A stretch of 64,000 bases of DNA from Martelella lutilitoris. Its GTDB lineage: Bacteria; Pseudomonadota; Alphaproteobacteria; Rhizobiales; Rhizobiaceae. The translations under genes and the position numbers were made by a program. The stretch is from positions 1,077,501-1,141,500 of the forward strand of contig NZ_CP066786.1 in the NCBI RefSeq assembly GCF_016598595.1, given 5' to 3'. The notes beneath the pieces are model-generated. The model did no database searches. It was not told the origin of the DNA and worked only from the letters and a program-made list of their open reading frames with translations. This document shows positions 46,961 through 56,834 of the stretch, piece by piece (position 1 is the stretch's first letter; the number at the start of each line of letters is the position of its first letter).

Positions 46961-47079
46961 AATTTACCGTTTTTGTGGCCATTTGACGGTCGTCACAATC
47001 GGTGTTTCATCGGATGGTCCGGCCAAGAGCCGGTTTCGTCGTTTCAAGCGGGAGGCGGATTTCGATCCGCGCGGTGCAT

Positions 47080-50064
47080 ATGTCAAGGCAAGAAGCCAAC
47101 GAACAATTTCTTCTGACCTCGTTTCTCGATGGCGCCAACGCGACCTATATCGAGCATCTGTACGCGGCCTATGAAGATGATCCGAACTCGGTTTCGGAGG
47201 AGTGGCGAGACTTCTTCAAGGCGCTCGGCGACGATCCGGATGCCGTGCGCAAGGCGGCCGAAGGCGCGTCCTGGAAAAAGGACAACTGGCCGGTCAAGCC
47301 CAATGACGACCTGACGGCGGCGCTTGACGGCAACTGGGCCGATGTCGAGCAGGTGGTCGAGAAGAAGCTGCGCGGCAAGGCAGCGGCCGAAGGCACCGCC
47401 GTCTCCAACGAGGACGTGCTGCGCTCCACCCGCGATTCCGTGCGCGCGCTGATGATGATCCGCGCCTTCCGCATGCGCGGCCATCTGCACGCCAAGCTTG
47501 ATCCGCTCGGCCTCGCCGGCATGGCGGATGACGATTACAACGAACTGTCGCCGAAGGCCTATGGCTTCACCGAAGCCGATTACGACCGCCGCATCTTCCT
47601 CGACAATGTTCTGGGCCTGGAATACGCCACCATCCCGGAAATGGTCGACATCCTGACGCGCACCTATTGCACCACGCTCGGCGTCGAGTTCATGCACATT
47701 TCCAATCCGGAAGAAAAGTCCTGGATCCAGGAGCGCATCGAGGGACCGGAAAAGAGCATCACCTTCACCGAAAACGGCAAGAAGGCGATCCTGCAGAAGC
47801 TGATCGAGGCGGAGGGCTTCGAGAAGTTCCTCGACACCAAGTACAAGGGCACCAAGCGTTTCGGCCTTGATGGCGCGGAATCGCTGATCCCGGCGCTGGA
47901 ACAGATCATCAAGCGCGGCGGTTCGCTGGGCCTGAAGGAAATCGTGCTGGGCATGCCGCATCGCGGCCGTCTCAACGTTCTGTCCCAGGTGATGGCCAAG
48001 ACCCACCGCGCCATCTTCCACGAATTCAAGGGCGGTTCGTTCAAGCCTGACGATGTCGAAGGCTCGGGCGACGTGAAGTACCATCTGGGCGCTTCCTCCG
48101 ACCGCGAGTTCGACGGCAACAACGTCCACCTGTCGCTGACGGCGAACCCCTCGCATCTGGAAATCGTCGACCCGGTCGTCATGGGCAAGGCCCGCGCCAA
48201 GCAGGACATCATCGCCACGCGTCGCGAGGGCGAGATCGTGCCGCTGTCGGAGCGCGCCAAGGTCATGCCGCTTCTGCTGCACGGCGATGCCGCCTTTGCC
48301 GGCCAGGGCGTGGTCGCTGAAATTCTCGGCCTTTCCGGTCTGCGCGGCCACCGCGTGGCCGGCACGGTGCATTTCATCGTCAACAACCAGATCGGCTTCA
48401 CCACCAATCCGGCCTTCTCGCGTTCCTCGCCCTATCCGTCGGATGTGGCGAAGATGATCGAGGCGCCGATCTTCCACGTGAACGGCGACGATCCGGAAGC
48501 CGTGGTCTATGCGGCCAAGGTTGCGACCGAATTCCGCATGAAGTTCCACAAGCCCGTCGTCATCGACATGTTCTGCTACCGTCGCTTCGGCCATAATGAG
48601 GGCGATGAGCCCGCATTCACCCAGCCGAAGATGTACAAGGTCATCCGCGGCCACGAGACGGTCACCAAGCTCTATGCCGACCGTCTGATCAAGGAAGGCC
48701 TGATCACCAAGGACGAGTTCGAGGGCATGCTTGCCGACTGGAAGAGCTTCCTCGAGCAGGAATTCGAGGCGGGCTCTTCCTACAAGCCGAACAAGGCCGA
48801 CTGGCTGGACGGTGAATGGTCGGGGCTTCGCGCCGCCGACAATGCCGACGAGCTGCGGCGCGGCAAGACCTCCGTGCCGATGAAGACGCTGAAGGAGATC
48901 GGCAAGAAGCTGACCGAAGTGCCGGAGGGCTTCAACGTCCACCGCACCGTGCAGCGCTTCCTCGACAACCGCGCCAAGATGATCGAGACCGGCGAGGGCA
49001 TCGACTGGGCCATGGCCGAAGCGCTGGCTTTCGGTTCGCTCTGCTACGAGGGCTTCAAGGTCCGCCTGTCCGGCCAGGATTGCGAGCGTGGCACCTTCTC
49101 GCAGCGCCATTCGGTTCTCTATGATCAGGAGACCGAGGAACGCTACCTGCCGCTGCAGAACATCCGCTCCGGCCAGGGCCGCTACGAAGTCGTCAACTCG
49201 ATGCTCTCCGAAGAGGCCGTGCTCGGCTTCGAATATGGCTATTCGCTGGCCCGTCCGAACGCCCTGACGCTGTGGGAAGCCCAGTTCGGCGACTTTGCCA
49301 ACGGCGCCCAGGTGATCTTCGATCAGTTCATCTCGTCCGGCGAACGCAAGTGGCTGCGCATGTCCGGTCTCGTCTGCCTCCTGCCGCACGGCTATGAGGG
49401 GCAGGGGCCGGAACACTCGTCTGCCCGTCTGGAGCGCTGGCTGCAGATGTGCGCCGAAGACAACATGCAGGTCGCCAACTGCACCACGCCTGCGAATTAT
49501 TTCCACATTCTGCGCCGCCAGCTGAAGCGTGATTTCCGCAAGCCGCTGATCCTGATGACGCCGAAATCGCTGCTGCGCCACAAGCGCGCCCAGTCGACGC
49601 TTTCGGAAATGGCCGGCGAGACCGCCTTCCATCGACTGTTGTGGGATGATGCGGTCGAGCAGGATACGCCGATCAAGCTGGTCAAGGACTCCAAGATCCG
49701 CCGCGTCGTGCTGTGCTCGGGCAAGGTCTATTACGACCTGTTCGAGGAGCGCGAGAAGCGCGGTATCGATGATGTCTACCTGCTGCGCGTCGAACAGCTT
49801 TACCCGTTCCCGGCCAAGGCGCTGATCAACATGCTTTCGCGCTTCAAGAACGCGGAAATGGTCTGGTGCCAGGAAGAGCCGAAGAATATGGGCGCCTGGT
49901 CGTTCATCGAGCCCTATCTGGAATGGGTCTTGACCCATATCGACGCCAAGCACAGCCGCGTCCGCTATGCCGGACGCGCGGCTGCCGCCTCGACGGCGAC
50001 GGGCCTGATGTCGCGCCACCAGGCGCAGCTTGCGGCCTTCCTCGACGACGCGCTCGGCGAGTAA
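47080..50064 (+). CDS. sucA: 2-Oxoglutarate dehydrogenase E1 component
   Basis: A 994-residue thiamine-diphosphate enzyme that decarboxylates 2-oxoglutarate. The rhizobial start [20 protein letters not shown] fixes ATG 47080 (GGAGG lies rather far upstream). [28 protein letters not shown], the ThDP/Mg segment [14 protein letters not shown] with [10 protein letters not shown], and [16 protein letters not shown] are diagnostic. The C-terminal half has [20 protein letters not shown]. It is 169 bp after sucD and 97 bp before sucB. Confidence 0.98.
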   Translation: MSRQEANEQFLLTSFLDGANATYIEHLYAAYEDDPNSVSEEWRDFFKALGDDPDAVRKAAEGASWKKDNWPVKPNDDLTAALDGNWADVEQVVEKKLRGKAAAEGTAVSNEDVLRSTRDSVRALMMIRAFRMRGHLHAKLDPLGLAGMADDDYNELSPKAYGFTEADYDRRIFLDNVLGLEYATIPEMVDILTRTYCTTLGVEFMHISNPEEKSWIQERIEGPEKSITFTENGKKAILQKLIEAEGFEKFLDTKYKGTKRFGLDGAESLIPALEQIIKRGGSLGLKEIVLGMPHRGRLNVLSQVMAKTHRAIFHEFKGGSFKPDDVEGSGDVKYHLGASSDREFDGNNVHLSLTANPSHLEIVDPVVMGKARAKQDIIATRREGEIVPLSERAKVMPLLLHGDAAFAGQGVVAEILGLSGLRGHRVAGTVHFIVNNQIGFTTNPAFSRSSPYPSDVAKMIEAPIFHVNGDDPEAVVYAAKVATEFRMKFHKPVVIDMFCYRRFGHNEGDEPAFTQPKMYKVIRGHETVTKLYADRLIKEGLITKDEFEGMLADWKSFLEQEFEAGSSYKPNKADWLDGEWSGLRAADNADELRRGKTSVPMKTLKEIGKKLTEVPEGFNVHRTVQRFLDNRAKMIETGEGIDWAMAEALAFGSLCYEGFKVRLSGQDCERGTFSQRHSVLYDQETEERYLPLQNIRSGQGRYEVVNSMLSEEAVLGFEYGYSLARPNALTLWEAQFGDFANGAQVIFDQFISSGERKWLRMSGLVCLLPHGYEGQGPEHSSARLERWLQMCAEDNMQVANCTTPANYFHILRRQLKRDFRKPLILMTPKSLLRHKRAQSTLSEMAGETAFHRLLWDDAVEQDTPIKLVKDSKIRRVVLCSGKVYYDLFEEREKRGIDDVYLLRVEQLYPFPAKALINMLSRFKNAEMVWCQEEPKNMGAWSFIEPYLEWVLTHIDAKHSRVRYAGRAAAASTATGLMSRHQAQLAAFLDDALGE

Positions 50065-50161
50065 CACGAGCAACAGCGTGCCGGACCTTCAAAGCCCGGC
50101 ACGTGAACGACCGCTTCAAGGCGATCCGGACACCACGTTTATCAATATCGGGACTTTTGAC

Positions 50162-51403
50162 ATGGCCACTGAAATCCGCGTTCCCACTTTGGGTGAATCC
50201 GTTACCGAAGCAACGGTCGGCACCTGGTACAAGAAGGTCGGCGACGCCATCGCCGCCGATGAGCCGATTGTCGAGCTGGAAACCGACAAGGTGACCATCG
50301 AGGTTCCGGCGCCCGCGTCCGGCACGCTTTCCGAGATCGTTGCCGGCGAAGGCGAGACCGTCGAACTCGACGCCCTTCTCGGCCAGATCGCCGAGGGCGA
50401 TGCGCCTGCCGCTGGCGGCGCAAAGGAAGAGCCGAAGGCCGAGGCGCCGAAGGAAGAGCCCAAGAAGGAAGAGGCCAAGGCCGAAGACAAGCCGAAGTCC
50501 GGCGGCTCCGACATGCCGGCAGCGCCGTCCGCTGCCAAGATGATGGAAGAAAAGAACATCTCCGCCGACCAGGTAGAAGGTTCGGGCAAGCGCGGTCAGG
50601 TGCTGAAGGGCGACGTGATCGCCGCAGCAGCCAAGGGCACCTCCGCCCCGGCCGCAGAGCCGGCCAAGGCCCCGCAGCGCGCGCCCTCCAAGGTCGAGGA
50701 TGCCGACCGCGAGGAACGCGTCAAGATGACCCGCCTGCGTCAGACCATCGCCAAGCGCCTGAAGGACGCGCAGAATACCGCAGCCATGCTGACCACCTAT
50801 AACGAGGTGGACATGACGGCCGTGATGGAAATGCGCTCCAAGTACAAGGACCTGTTCCTGAAGAAGCACGACGTGAAGCTCGGCTTCATGGGCTTCTTCA
50901 CCAAGGCTGTCTGTCACGCCCTGAAGGAAATCCCGGCCGTCAATGCCGAGATCGACGGCACGGACATCATCTACAAGAACTTCTGCCACATCGGCATGGC
51001 CGTCGGCACGGACAAGGGTCTTGTGGTTCCGGTCGTGCGCGATGCCGACCAGATGTCGATCGCCGAGATCGAGGCCGAGATCGCGCGTCTTGCCAAGGCG
51101 GCCCGCAGCGGCCAGCTTTCCATGGCGGACATGCAGGGCGGCACCTTCACCATCACCAATGGCGGTGTCTACGGCTCGCTGATGTCCTCGCCGATCCTGA
51201 ACGCCCCGCAGTCGGGCATTCTCGGCATGCACAAGATCCAGGAGCGCCCGATGGCGATCGGCGGCCAGGTCGTCATCCGCCCGATGATGTATCTGGCGCT
51301 GTCCTACGACCACCGCATGGTCGACGGTCAGGAAGCCGTGACCTTCCTCGTCCGCGTCAAGGAGACGCTTGAGGATCCGGAACGGCTGGTTCTCGATCTC
51401 TGA
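50162..51403 (+). CDS. sucB: 2-Oxoglutarate dehydrogenase E2 (dihydrolipoyl succinyltransferase)
   Basis: A 413-residue core subunit. The lipoyl domain (1-80) has [14 protein letters not shown] with the lipoylated Lys near 43. An Ala/Lys/Glu-rich linker (about 82-115) is followed by the peripheral-subunit-binding segment ([27 protein letters not shown]). The catalytic domain (about 180-413) ends with the active-site [13 protein letters not shown]. The ATG at 50162 gives the standard [14 protein letters not shown] start. Confidence 0.98.
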   Translation: MATEIRVPTLGESVTEATVGTWYKKVGDAIAADEPIVELETDKVTIEVPAPASGTLSEIVAGEGETVELDALLGQIAEGDAPAAGGAKEEPKAEAPKEEPKKEEAKAEDKPKSGGSDMPAAPSAAKMMEEKNISADQVEGSGKRGQVLKGDVIAAAAKGTSAPAAEPAKAPQRAPSKVEDADREERVKMTRLRQTIAKRLKDAQNTAAMLTTYNEVDMTAVMEMRSKYKDLFLKKHDVKLGFMGFFTKAVCHALKEIPAVNAEIDGTDIIYKNFCHIGMAVGTDKGLVVPVVRDADQMSIAEIEAEIARLAKAARSGQLSMADMQGGTFTITNGGVYGSLMSSPILNAPQSGILGMHKIQERPMAIGGQVVIRPMMYLALSYDHRMVDGQEAVTFLVRVKETLEDPERLVLDL

Positions 51404-51431
51404 TCAAGCAAATGCCAGGGGGCCCGAAAGC

Positions 51432-52046
51432 ATGAGCATCGAATTTCTGATTACGGCGCTGATCGTTGTTCTGGCTCCCGGCACGGGCGTGGTCTACACG
51501 CTCGCCACCGGCCTGGCGCAGGGCAGGATGGCGAGCGTCGCCGCCGCCTTCGGCTGCACGCTCGGCATCATTCCGGCAATCCTCGCCTCCGTCTTCGGGC
51601 TCGCCGCGCTGTTTCACACCAGCGCGCTTCTGTTCCAGACGGTCAAGTTCGCCGGCGTTGCCTATCTCCTCTACCTTGCCTGGCAGACGCTGAGGGATCG
51701 CGGCACGCTCAGGGTTTCCGGAGAGGGGACGCCTCGGCGAGGCCTGATCGCGATCGTCCGCAACGGCTTTCTGATCAATATCCTGAACCCCAAACTCTCC
51801 GTTTTCTTCCTTGCCTTCCTGCCGCAATTCGTCTCGCCGGATGCCGCCGCGCCCGTTCTCGAAATGCTGATGCTTTCGGCGGTGTTCATGGCGATGACCT
51901 TTGCGGTGTTCGTGGTTTACGGTCAGTTTTCCGGTCTGATGCGCGACCGGGTATTGTCGAGCGAACGGGCGATGGCGTGGATGCGGCGAAGCGTGGCGCT
52001 GGCCTTTGCTGGTTTCGGCGTTAAACTGGCGCTCAGCAGGCAATAA
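51432..52046 (+). CDS. LysE-family exporter
   Basis: A 204-residue membrane protein with about six helices, typical of RhtB/LysE amino-acid exporters: start ALIVVLAPGTGVVYTLATGLAQGR, then AAFGCTLGIIP, VKFAGVAYLLYLAWQTLR, FLINILNPKLSVFFLAFLPQFV and a final helix with RRSVALAFAGFGVKLALS. It starts 28 bases after sucB on the same strand. The cargo is unknown. It is distinct in sequence from the LysE-type gene that follows. Confidence 0.9.
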   Translation: MSIEFLITALIVVLAPGTGVVYTLATGLAQGRMASVAAAFGCTLGIIPAILASVFGLAALFHTSALLFQTVKFAGVAYLLYLAWQTLRDRGTLRVSGEGTPRRGLIAIVRNGFLINILNPKLSVFFLAFLPQFVSPDAAAPVLEMLMLSAVFMAMTFAVFVVYGQFSGLMRDRVLSSERAMAWMRRSVALAFAGFGVKLALSRQ

Positions 52047-52061
52047 ACCGGGACGCCCTTC

Positions 52062-52700
52062 ATGCAGCATCAATACCTGATTGAGCTCGCGTCGCTGATG
52101 GCGATCTTCTCTTTTGCCATCGTCGCTCCCGGCGCGGATACCGCGATGATCATCCGGCAGGCGCTGGTTCAGGGAAGACGTTCTGCGGTGCTCAGCAGCT
52201 TCGGCGTCGGCACCTCGCTGATGTTCCATGTGAGTTACACGATCATGGGGCTGGGGCTGATCATTTCGCAGTCGATCATGGTGTTCAACGTGATCAAATG
52301 GGCGGGCGCCGCCTATCTGATCTATCTAGGCGTCCAATCGATCCGCGCCGGCAAGGCCGAGGTCGCTCCCGTCGCGGTTACCGAACCAAAGGCAAGGCAG
52401 GGAGCGGTGAAGGCGTTTTCGCTCGGCTTTCTCGCTAATGCGCTGAATCCGAAGCCGGTCTTGTTCTTCCTGTCGATCTTTTCGACCGTGGTCAGTCATG
52501 AAACTCCGGCAGGGGTGAAGTTCGGCTATGGCCTCGTCATGGCGATGTGCCTGATTGCGTGGTTCGTCGGCGTGTCGCTGTTCCTGACCACGCCCCGCAT
52601 GCGCATCGCCTTTGAAAGGGCCAGCGTCTGGATCAACCGCGCAAGCGGCGCGGTCTTCATCGCCTTCGGGCTGAAGCTGGCAACGGAAAAAGCGGGCTGA
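52062..52700 (+). CDS. Second LysE-family exporter
   Basis: A 212-residue LysE/RhtB permease: FAIVAPGADTAMIIRQALVQGRRSAVLSSFGVGTSLMFHVSYTI, then IKWAGAAYLIYLGVQSIRAGK, FSLGFLANALNPKPVLFFLSIFSTVV, and a last helix with RASGAVFIAFGLKLAT. It begins 15 bases after the first LysE gene, so the two are likely co-translated and may be functionally paired. lpd follows after 97 bases. No LysG-type regulator is present. Confidence 0.9.
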   Translation: MQHQYLIELASLMAIFSFAIVAPGADTAMIIRQALVQGRRSAVLSSFGVGTSLMFHVSYTIMGLGLIISQSIMVFNVIKWAGAAYLIYLGVQSIRAGKAEVAPVAVTEPKARQGAVKAFSLGFLANALNPKPVLFFLSIFSTVVSHETPAGVKFGYGLVMAMCLIAWFVGVSLFLTTPRMRIAFERASVWINRASGAVFIAFGLKLATEKAG

Positions 52701-52797
52701 GCGAGGTTTCGAAATCCGGCCTCCGGCCAAGACAATCACGGTCACTTGCGCCCATCCTTCGCAATCGGCCATGACCGCAAAAAGAGAAGGAAATCTG

Positions 52798-54204
52798 ATG
52801 TCCTATGATCTTATCGTAATCGGTTCCGGCCCCGGCGGCTATGTCTGCGCGGTCAAGGCCTCGCAACTCGGCTTGAAGGTCGCCGTGGTTGAAAAGCGCG
52901 CCACCTATGGCGGCACCTGCCTCAATGTCGGCTGCATCCCGTCCAAGGCGCTGCTGCATGCCTCCGAGCAGTATGCCCACGCCGCACACGGCATGGAAAG
53001 CCTCGGCGTAAAGCTTTCCGGCGTCGAACTCGATCACGACAAGCTGATGGGCCACAAGGATGCCGTGGTGAAGTCGAATGTCGAAGGCGTTGCCTTCCTG
53101 TTCAAGAAGAACAAGATCGACGGCTTCCAGGGCACCGGCAAGATCGTGTCCGCCGGCAAGGTTCAGGTGACCAAGGAAGACGGCTCCACCGAGGAGCTTG
53201 AAGCCAAGAACATCGTGATCGCCACCGGTTCGGACGTTGCCGGCATTCCGGGCGTCGATGTCGCAATCGACGAGGAAACCATCGTCTCCTCCACCGGCGC
53301 GATCGCTCTGAAGAAGGTTCCCGAACACATGGTCGTCGTCGGCGGCGGCGTCATCGGGCTCGAGCTCGGCTCGGTCTGGTCGCGCCTTGGCGCCAAGGTC
53401 ACCGTGGTCGAGTTCCTAGACAAGATCCTCGGGCCGATGGATGGCGAGATGTCCAAGCAGTTCCAGAAGATGCTCGCCAAGCAGGGCCTCGACTTCAAGC
53501 TTTCCGCCAAGGTGACAGCGGTCGAGAAAGCCGACAACGGCGCGAAGGTCACCTTCGAGCCGGTCAAGGGCGGCGATGCCGAAACCATCGAAGCCGACAT
53601 CGTGCTGATCTCGACGGGCCGCAAGCCCTATACCGAGGGCCTTGGCTTGGAAGAAGCCGGCGTGAAGCTGGATGAGCGCGGCCGCGTGGAAATCGACAAC
53701 CACTTCAAGACCAATGTCGACGGCATCTATGCGATCGGCGATGTGGTCAAGGGCCTGATGCTCGCCCACAAGGCCGAGGACGAGGGCGTGGCGCTCGCCG
53801 AAATCCTCGCCGGCCAGGCCGGCCACGTGAATTACGACGTGATCCCGAGCGTGGTCTACACTCAGCCGGAAGTCGCCTCGGTCGGCAAGACCGAAGAGGA
53901 GCTGAAGAAGGACGGCGTCGCCTACACTGTCGGCAAGTTCCCCTTCATGGCCAATGGCCGCGCCCGCGCTATGGAAGCGACCGACGGCTTCGTCAAGGTG
54001 CTCGCCGACAAGGGAACCGACCGTGTGCTCGGCGTTCACATCGTCGGCTTCGGCGCCGGCGAGATGATCCATGAGGCGGCGGTGCTGATGGAGTTCGGCG
54101 GTTCTGCCGAAGACCTCGGCCGCACCTGCCACGCGCATCCGACCATGTCGGAAGCGGTGAAGGAAGCAGCGCTCGCCGCCTTCTTCAAACCGATCCACAT
54201 GTGA
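52798..54204 (+). CDS. lpdA: Dihydrolipoyl dehydrogenase (E3)
   Basis: A 468-residue flavoprotein that reoxidises the lipoyl groups of 2-oxoglutarate dehydrogenase. The FAD fold DLIVIGSGPGGYVCAVKA, redox disulfide GGTCLNVGCIPSKALLHA, NAD fold VVVGGGVIGLELGSVW, AIGDVVKGLMLAHKAEDEG and the catalytic HAHPTMSEAVKEA (His-Glu pair) are present. AGAGAAGGAAAT precedes the ATG. A clear terminator follows. Confidence 0.98.
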   Translation: MSYDLIVIGSGPGGYVCAVKASQLGLKVAVVEKRATYGGTCLNVGCIPSKALLHASEQYAHAAHGMESLGVKLSGVELDHDKLMGHKDAVVKSNVEGVAFLFKKNKIDGFQGTGKIVSAGKVQVTKEDGSTEELEAKNIVIATGSDVAGIPGVDVAIDEETIVSSTGAIALKKVPEHMVVVGGGVIGLELGSVWSRLGAKVTVVEFLDKILGPMDGEMSKQFQKMLAKQGLDFKLSAKVTAVEKADNGAKVTFEPVKGGDAETIEADIVLISTGRKPYTEGLGLEEAGVKLDERGRVEIDNHFKTNVDGIYAIGDVVKGLMLAHKAEDEGVALAEILAGQAGHVNYDVIPSVVYTQPEVASVGKTEEELKKDGVAYTVGKFPFMANGRARAMEATDGFVKVLADKGTDRVLGVHIVGFGAGEMIHEAAVLMEFGGSAEDLGRTCHAHPTMSEAVKEAALAAFFKPIHM

Positions 54205-54236
54205 TCCGGCGGAACGGTCCTGTTTGCACAGCTGAT

Positions 54237-54265
54237 AACGGTCCCGCTCAGCGGGGCCGTTTTTC
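54237..54265 (+). terminator. Intrinsic terminator after lpdA
   Basis: ACGGTCCCGC and GCGGGGCCGT (54238-54260) form a 10-bp stem with one G:U pair and a three-base loop, followed by TTTT. It starts 33 bases past the stop. Confidence 0.88.
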
Positions 54266-54354
54266 AATTTTCCGGCGGCTTCATTCGCGTCGTTGATCCG
54301 AGACTTCAGCAGAATTCATTGTTCATGGCGCGCGCTATGCTGTTTGCATAGGCC

Positions 54355-55275
54355 ATGGCTTACAAGATACCCGGTTCTATCTTCTCTGGCGGTCCGGCAA
54401 GGGGAATCGCGCTGATCACCGCTTCGGTCTTTCTGCTGTCGCTTTCCGATGCGCTGGTCAAACTTTCAGGTGTTCGCTTTGCGCTTGTGCAACTGATCTT
54501 CCTGCGCTCCTTCTTCGCGGCTCTGCTCCTGGCGCTCGGGCTGAAACTGTTTGCGCGTGGCACGCGGCTTGTTCCGCAGCGCCTCGGCTGGGTAACGGCT
54601 CGCAGTCTCTGCCTCGTTTCCATGTGGTTCTGCTATTACGCATCCTTGCCGGAACTGCCGTTTTCGCTGGCGGCTGCCTGCTATTATACCGCGCCCTTAT
54701 GGATGGCGCTGCTTGCGCGCTTCATTCTCAAAGAACCCGTGGGCCTTGTCCGTTGGTGCGCCATCGTGATCGCCCTTGCCGGGGTTGTCGTCAGCGTCAA
54801 TCCTGCCGCCGGGTCCGCCTCGCCCTTCGTTCTGCTGCCGCTGCTCGCTGCCTTTTTCTACGCGCTCGCGGCGATCATCACCTGGAGCAAATGCCGGGAC
54901 GAAGCGCCCTTTGCCATGGCGCTCAATCTCAATGTCGCGCTTGCTGCTTCGGGGGCGGCGGGCATTGCCGGGCTTCAGCTGTTTCCGGCTGGCGATGGTT
55001 TCGTGTTTGCCGCCTGGCGGCCGCTCGATGCGTCCGACTGGGCCGTGATCGGTCTGCTCGCCATCTTTCTTGTTGCTATCACAACGGGTGTGGCAGCCGC
55101 ATACCGCGCCGCGCCGGCGCCGGTCGTCGGCCTGTTCGACAATGCCTATCTCGTCTTTGCCGCATTGTGGAGCGTCGTCATATTCGCTGACCACCCTTCA
55201 GCGCTCGAGATCGTTGGTCTCGTGATGATCGGCGTTGGAGCGGTCATGGCGGCGCGTCCGCCTCGATCCAGGTGA
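54355..55275 (+). CDS. DMT-superfamily (EamA) transporter
   Basis: A 306-residue permease with about ten helices in two EamA halves: ARGIALITASVFLLSLSDALVKLSG, FLRSFFAALLLALGLKLF, SLAAACYYTAPLWMALLARFILKEPVG, then second-half SASPFVLLPLLAAFFYALAAIITWSK and PVVGLFDNAYLVFAALWSVVIF. The substrate is unknown. The start at 54355 lacks a strong ribosome site. It stands alone after the lpd terminator. Confidence 0.88.
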   Translation: MAYKIPGSIFSGGPARGIALITASVFLLSLSDALVKLSGVRFALVQLIFLRSFFAALLLALGLKLFARGTRLVPQRLGWVTARSLCLVSMWFCYYASLPELPFSLAAACYYTAPLWMALLARFILKEPVGLVRWCAIVIALAGVVVSVNPAAGSASPFVLLPLLAAFFYALAAIITWSKCRDEAPFAMALNLNVALAASGAAGIAGLQLFPAGDGFVFAAWRPLDASDWAVIGLLAIFLVAITTGVAAAYRAAPAPVVGLFDNAYLVFAALWSVVIFADHPSALEIVGLVMIGVGAVMAARPPRSR

Positions 55276-55446
55276 TCTGCTGCATCTTTGCATTAGGGAT
55301 CAGAAAAATATAATATTTACAGTTATTTAATGGATTTATGGCGGAGGAAATCTAATAGCGAACACAGTCATCGGCTGTAGTGAGGCAGGAAAAGGATGGT
55401 CCTTTCCGGTTAACGAGAACACTGAAAACGCCCAAGGACAGACTCA

Positions 55447-55710
55447 ATGCAGAAGATTATCGCACTTTCGCTTGCAACGCTGATCGTCGGCGCAGGCGCG
55501 GCCTTTGCCGCCCAACCGCTCAACCCCTCCTTCTATGGCCCCAAGGTGACCGCCGCCGACAGGGATATCGCCCGCATCGCCGCGCCCGGCGATGTCTTTT
55601 CGACCTCGGTGATGGATGAAGGCAACTGGCATGCGGTCAAGACCTACAAGGTCCAGCCTGACGGCACGCCGAAGCTGATCGATTTCAGCTACAACGATCT
55701 GAACAACTGA
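55447..55710 (+). CDS. Small secreted protein of unknown function
   Basis: An 87-residue protein with a clean signal peptide (IIALSLATLIVGAGAAFAA, cleavage likely after AFA near 22). The mature part is about 65 residues, with PLNPSFYGPKVTAADRDIARI, VFSTSVMDEGNWHAVKTYKV and a D-Y-N-D-L-N-N-like end. There is no Cys. I do not recognise the family. It has its own terminator, lies between a DMT transporter and xerC, and the preceding 171 bp are AT-rich, consistent with a promoter. Confidence 0.75.
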   Translation: MQKIIALSLATLIVGAGAAFAAQPLNPSFYGPKVTAADRDIARIAAPGDVFSTSVMDEGNWHAVKTYKVQPDGTPKLIDFSYNDLNN

Positions 55711-55720
55711 GCACAGCGAC

Positions 55721-55750
55721 GCGGCCCCGCTTTGACGGCGGGGCCGTTTC
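55721..55750 (+). terminator. Intrinsic terminator after the small secreted protein
   Basis: CGGCCCCGC (55722-55730) pairs perfectly with GCGGGGCCG (55738-55746), loop TTTGACG, then TTTC. It lies 11 bases past the stop and just before the convergent xerC stop. Confidence 0.8.
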
Positions 55751-55756
55751 CATCTC

Positions 55757-56692
55757 TCAGGCGCGCGGATGCGCCTTGTCGTAAATTTCCAGAAGCCGCC
55801 CGGTATCGACGCCGGTATAGACCTGCGTCGTCGAAAGCGAGGCGTGGCCGAGCAGTTCCTGAATGGTCCTGAGGTCGCCGCCGGCGGCCAGAAGATGGGT
55901 CGCGAAAGAGTGCCGCAGCGCATGCGGCGTGGCCTTGTCGGACAAGCCGAGCGCGCCGCGCAGGGCCTGCATCTCCCGCTGGATGATCGCCGGCTGCAAT
56001 GCCTTGCCCCGCAGTCCCCGGAACAGCGGCTTCTCCCCGGCCAGGTGATGCGGGCAGAGCGCGCCATAATGCCGCACCGCCTCAAGCGCTGCCGGCAGGA
56101 GCGGCACGATGCGGGTCTTGTTGCCCTTTCCGGTGATCCGGAGGCTTGTCGGGCTGCCCGCAAAGTCATCCGGCGTCAGCCCGAGCGCTTCGGAGATGCG
56201 CAGGCCGCAGCCATAGAGAAGGCAGAAGACGGCGGCGTTGCGCGCGGCAATCCACGGCTCTTCCGCCAACTGGCCCTGTTCCGTTGAAACCGCGAGCGCC
56301 TCCTCGGCACTCAGGGGCTTTGGCAGCGATTTCGGCTGTTTCGGCGCCCGCATGGCGCGTACGCCGGCGGCATTGGCGAGGCCGCGTTTTTCCAGCCAGC
56401 GCAGAAATGACCGGATACCCGCCAGATCGCGGCCGAGCGTGCGCGCGCCGGCGCCCTCGCGACGGCGGAAAGCGAGGTAGGCGCGCACATCCGCGGGCCT
56501 CAGCGAAGCAATGTCGGCAAGCCGCACGGGGCGTGCGATATGGCGGCACAGGAAGGCGAGAAACTGCCGCGTGTCGCGCTCGTAGGCCTCGGTCGTCTTT
56601 GCCGAAAGCCGGCGCTCGCCGGCAAGCGCTTGCAGCCACTCTTGACGCAAGCCAAGCAATGCATCATCAGCAGGCACCAGTATCTCGCCCAT
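55757..56692 (-). CDS. xerC: Tyrosine recombinase XerC
   Basis: A 311-residue site-specific recombinase that resolves chromosome dimers with XerD at dif. The N-terminal SAM-like core binds DNA. The catalytic residues are visible: Arg in YGCGLRISEAL, Lys in ITGKGNKTRIVP, His-x-x-Arg in HALRHSFATH, His in LLGHASLST and Tyr in TTQVYTGVD. It is divergent from the PlsC-type gene, as often seen near priA in rhizobia. No dif site was identified. Confidence 0.95.
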   Translation of the reverse strand: MGEILVPADDALLGLRQEWLQALAGERRLSAKTTEAYERDTRQFLAFLCRHIARPVRLADIASLRPADVRAYLAFRRREGAGARTLGRDLAGIRSFLRWLEKRGLANAAGVRAMRAPKQPKSLPKPLSAEEALAVSTEQGQLAEEPWIAARNAAVFCLLYGCGLRISEALGLTPDDFAGSPTSLRITGKGNKTRIVPLLPAALEAVRHYGALCPHHLAGEKPLFRGLRGKALQPAIIQREMQALRGALGLSDKATPHALRHSFATHLLAAGGDLRTIQELLGHASLSTTQVYTGVDTGRLLEIYDKAHPRA

Positions 56693-56834
56693 GGGGTCAC
56701 CGTCTCAGGAACTTCTTGCCGCGGCGCGATTTTACAGTAAATTGGGTTACAAAAACGCTAAGGGTTCCGGGAGGTGTCATTGTCTTTTCACACGGAATTG
56801 CGATATAGGCTCCTCAGCAAAAGCAGGAAGTTTT

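Noticed and set aside
46926..47174. An 82-codon frame across the sucD-sucA gap
   Set aside because: It reads through the perfect hairpin and overlaps the start of sucA in another frame; it has no ribosome site or family features.
47083..50073. A 996-codon open frame antisense to sucA, and similar long antisense frames elsewhere
   Set aside because: High GC with strong third-position bias keeps shadow frames open. The sense product is an unmistakable SucA, and the antisense product is Arg/His/Leu-rich without family motifs.
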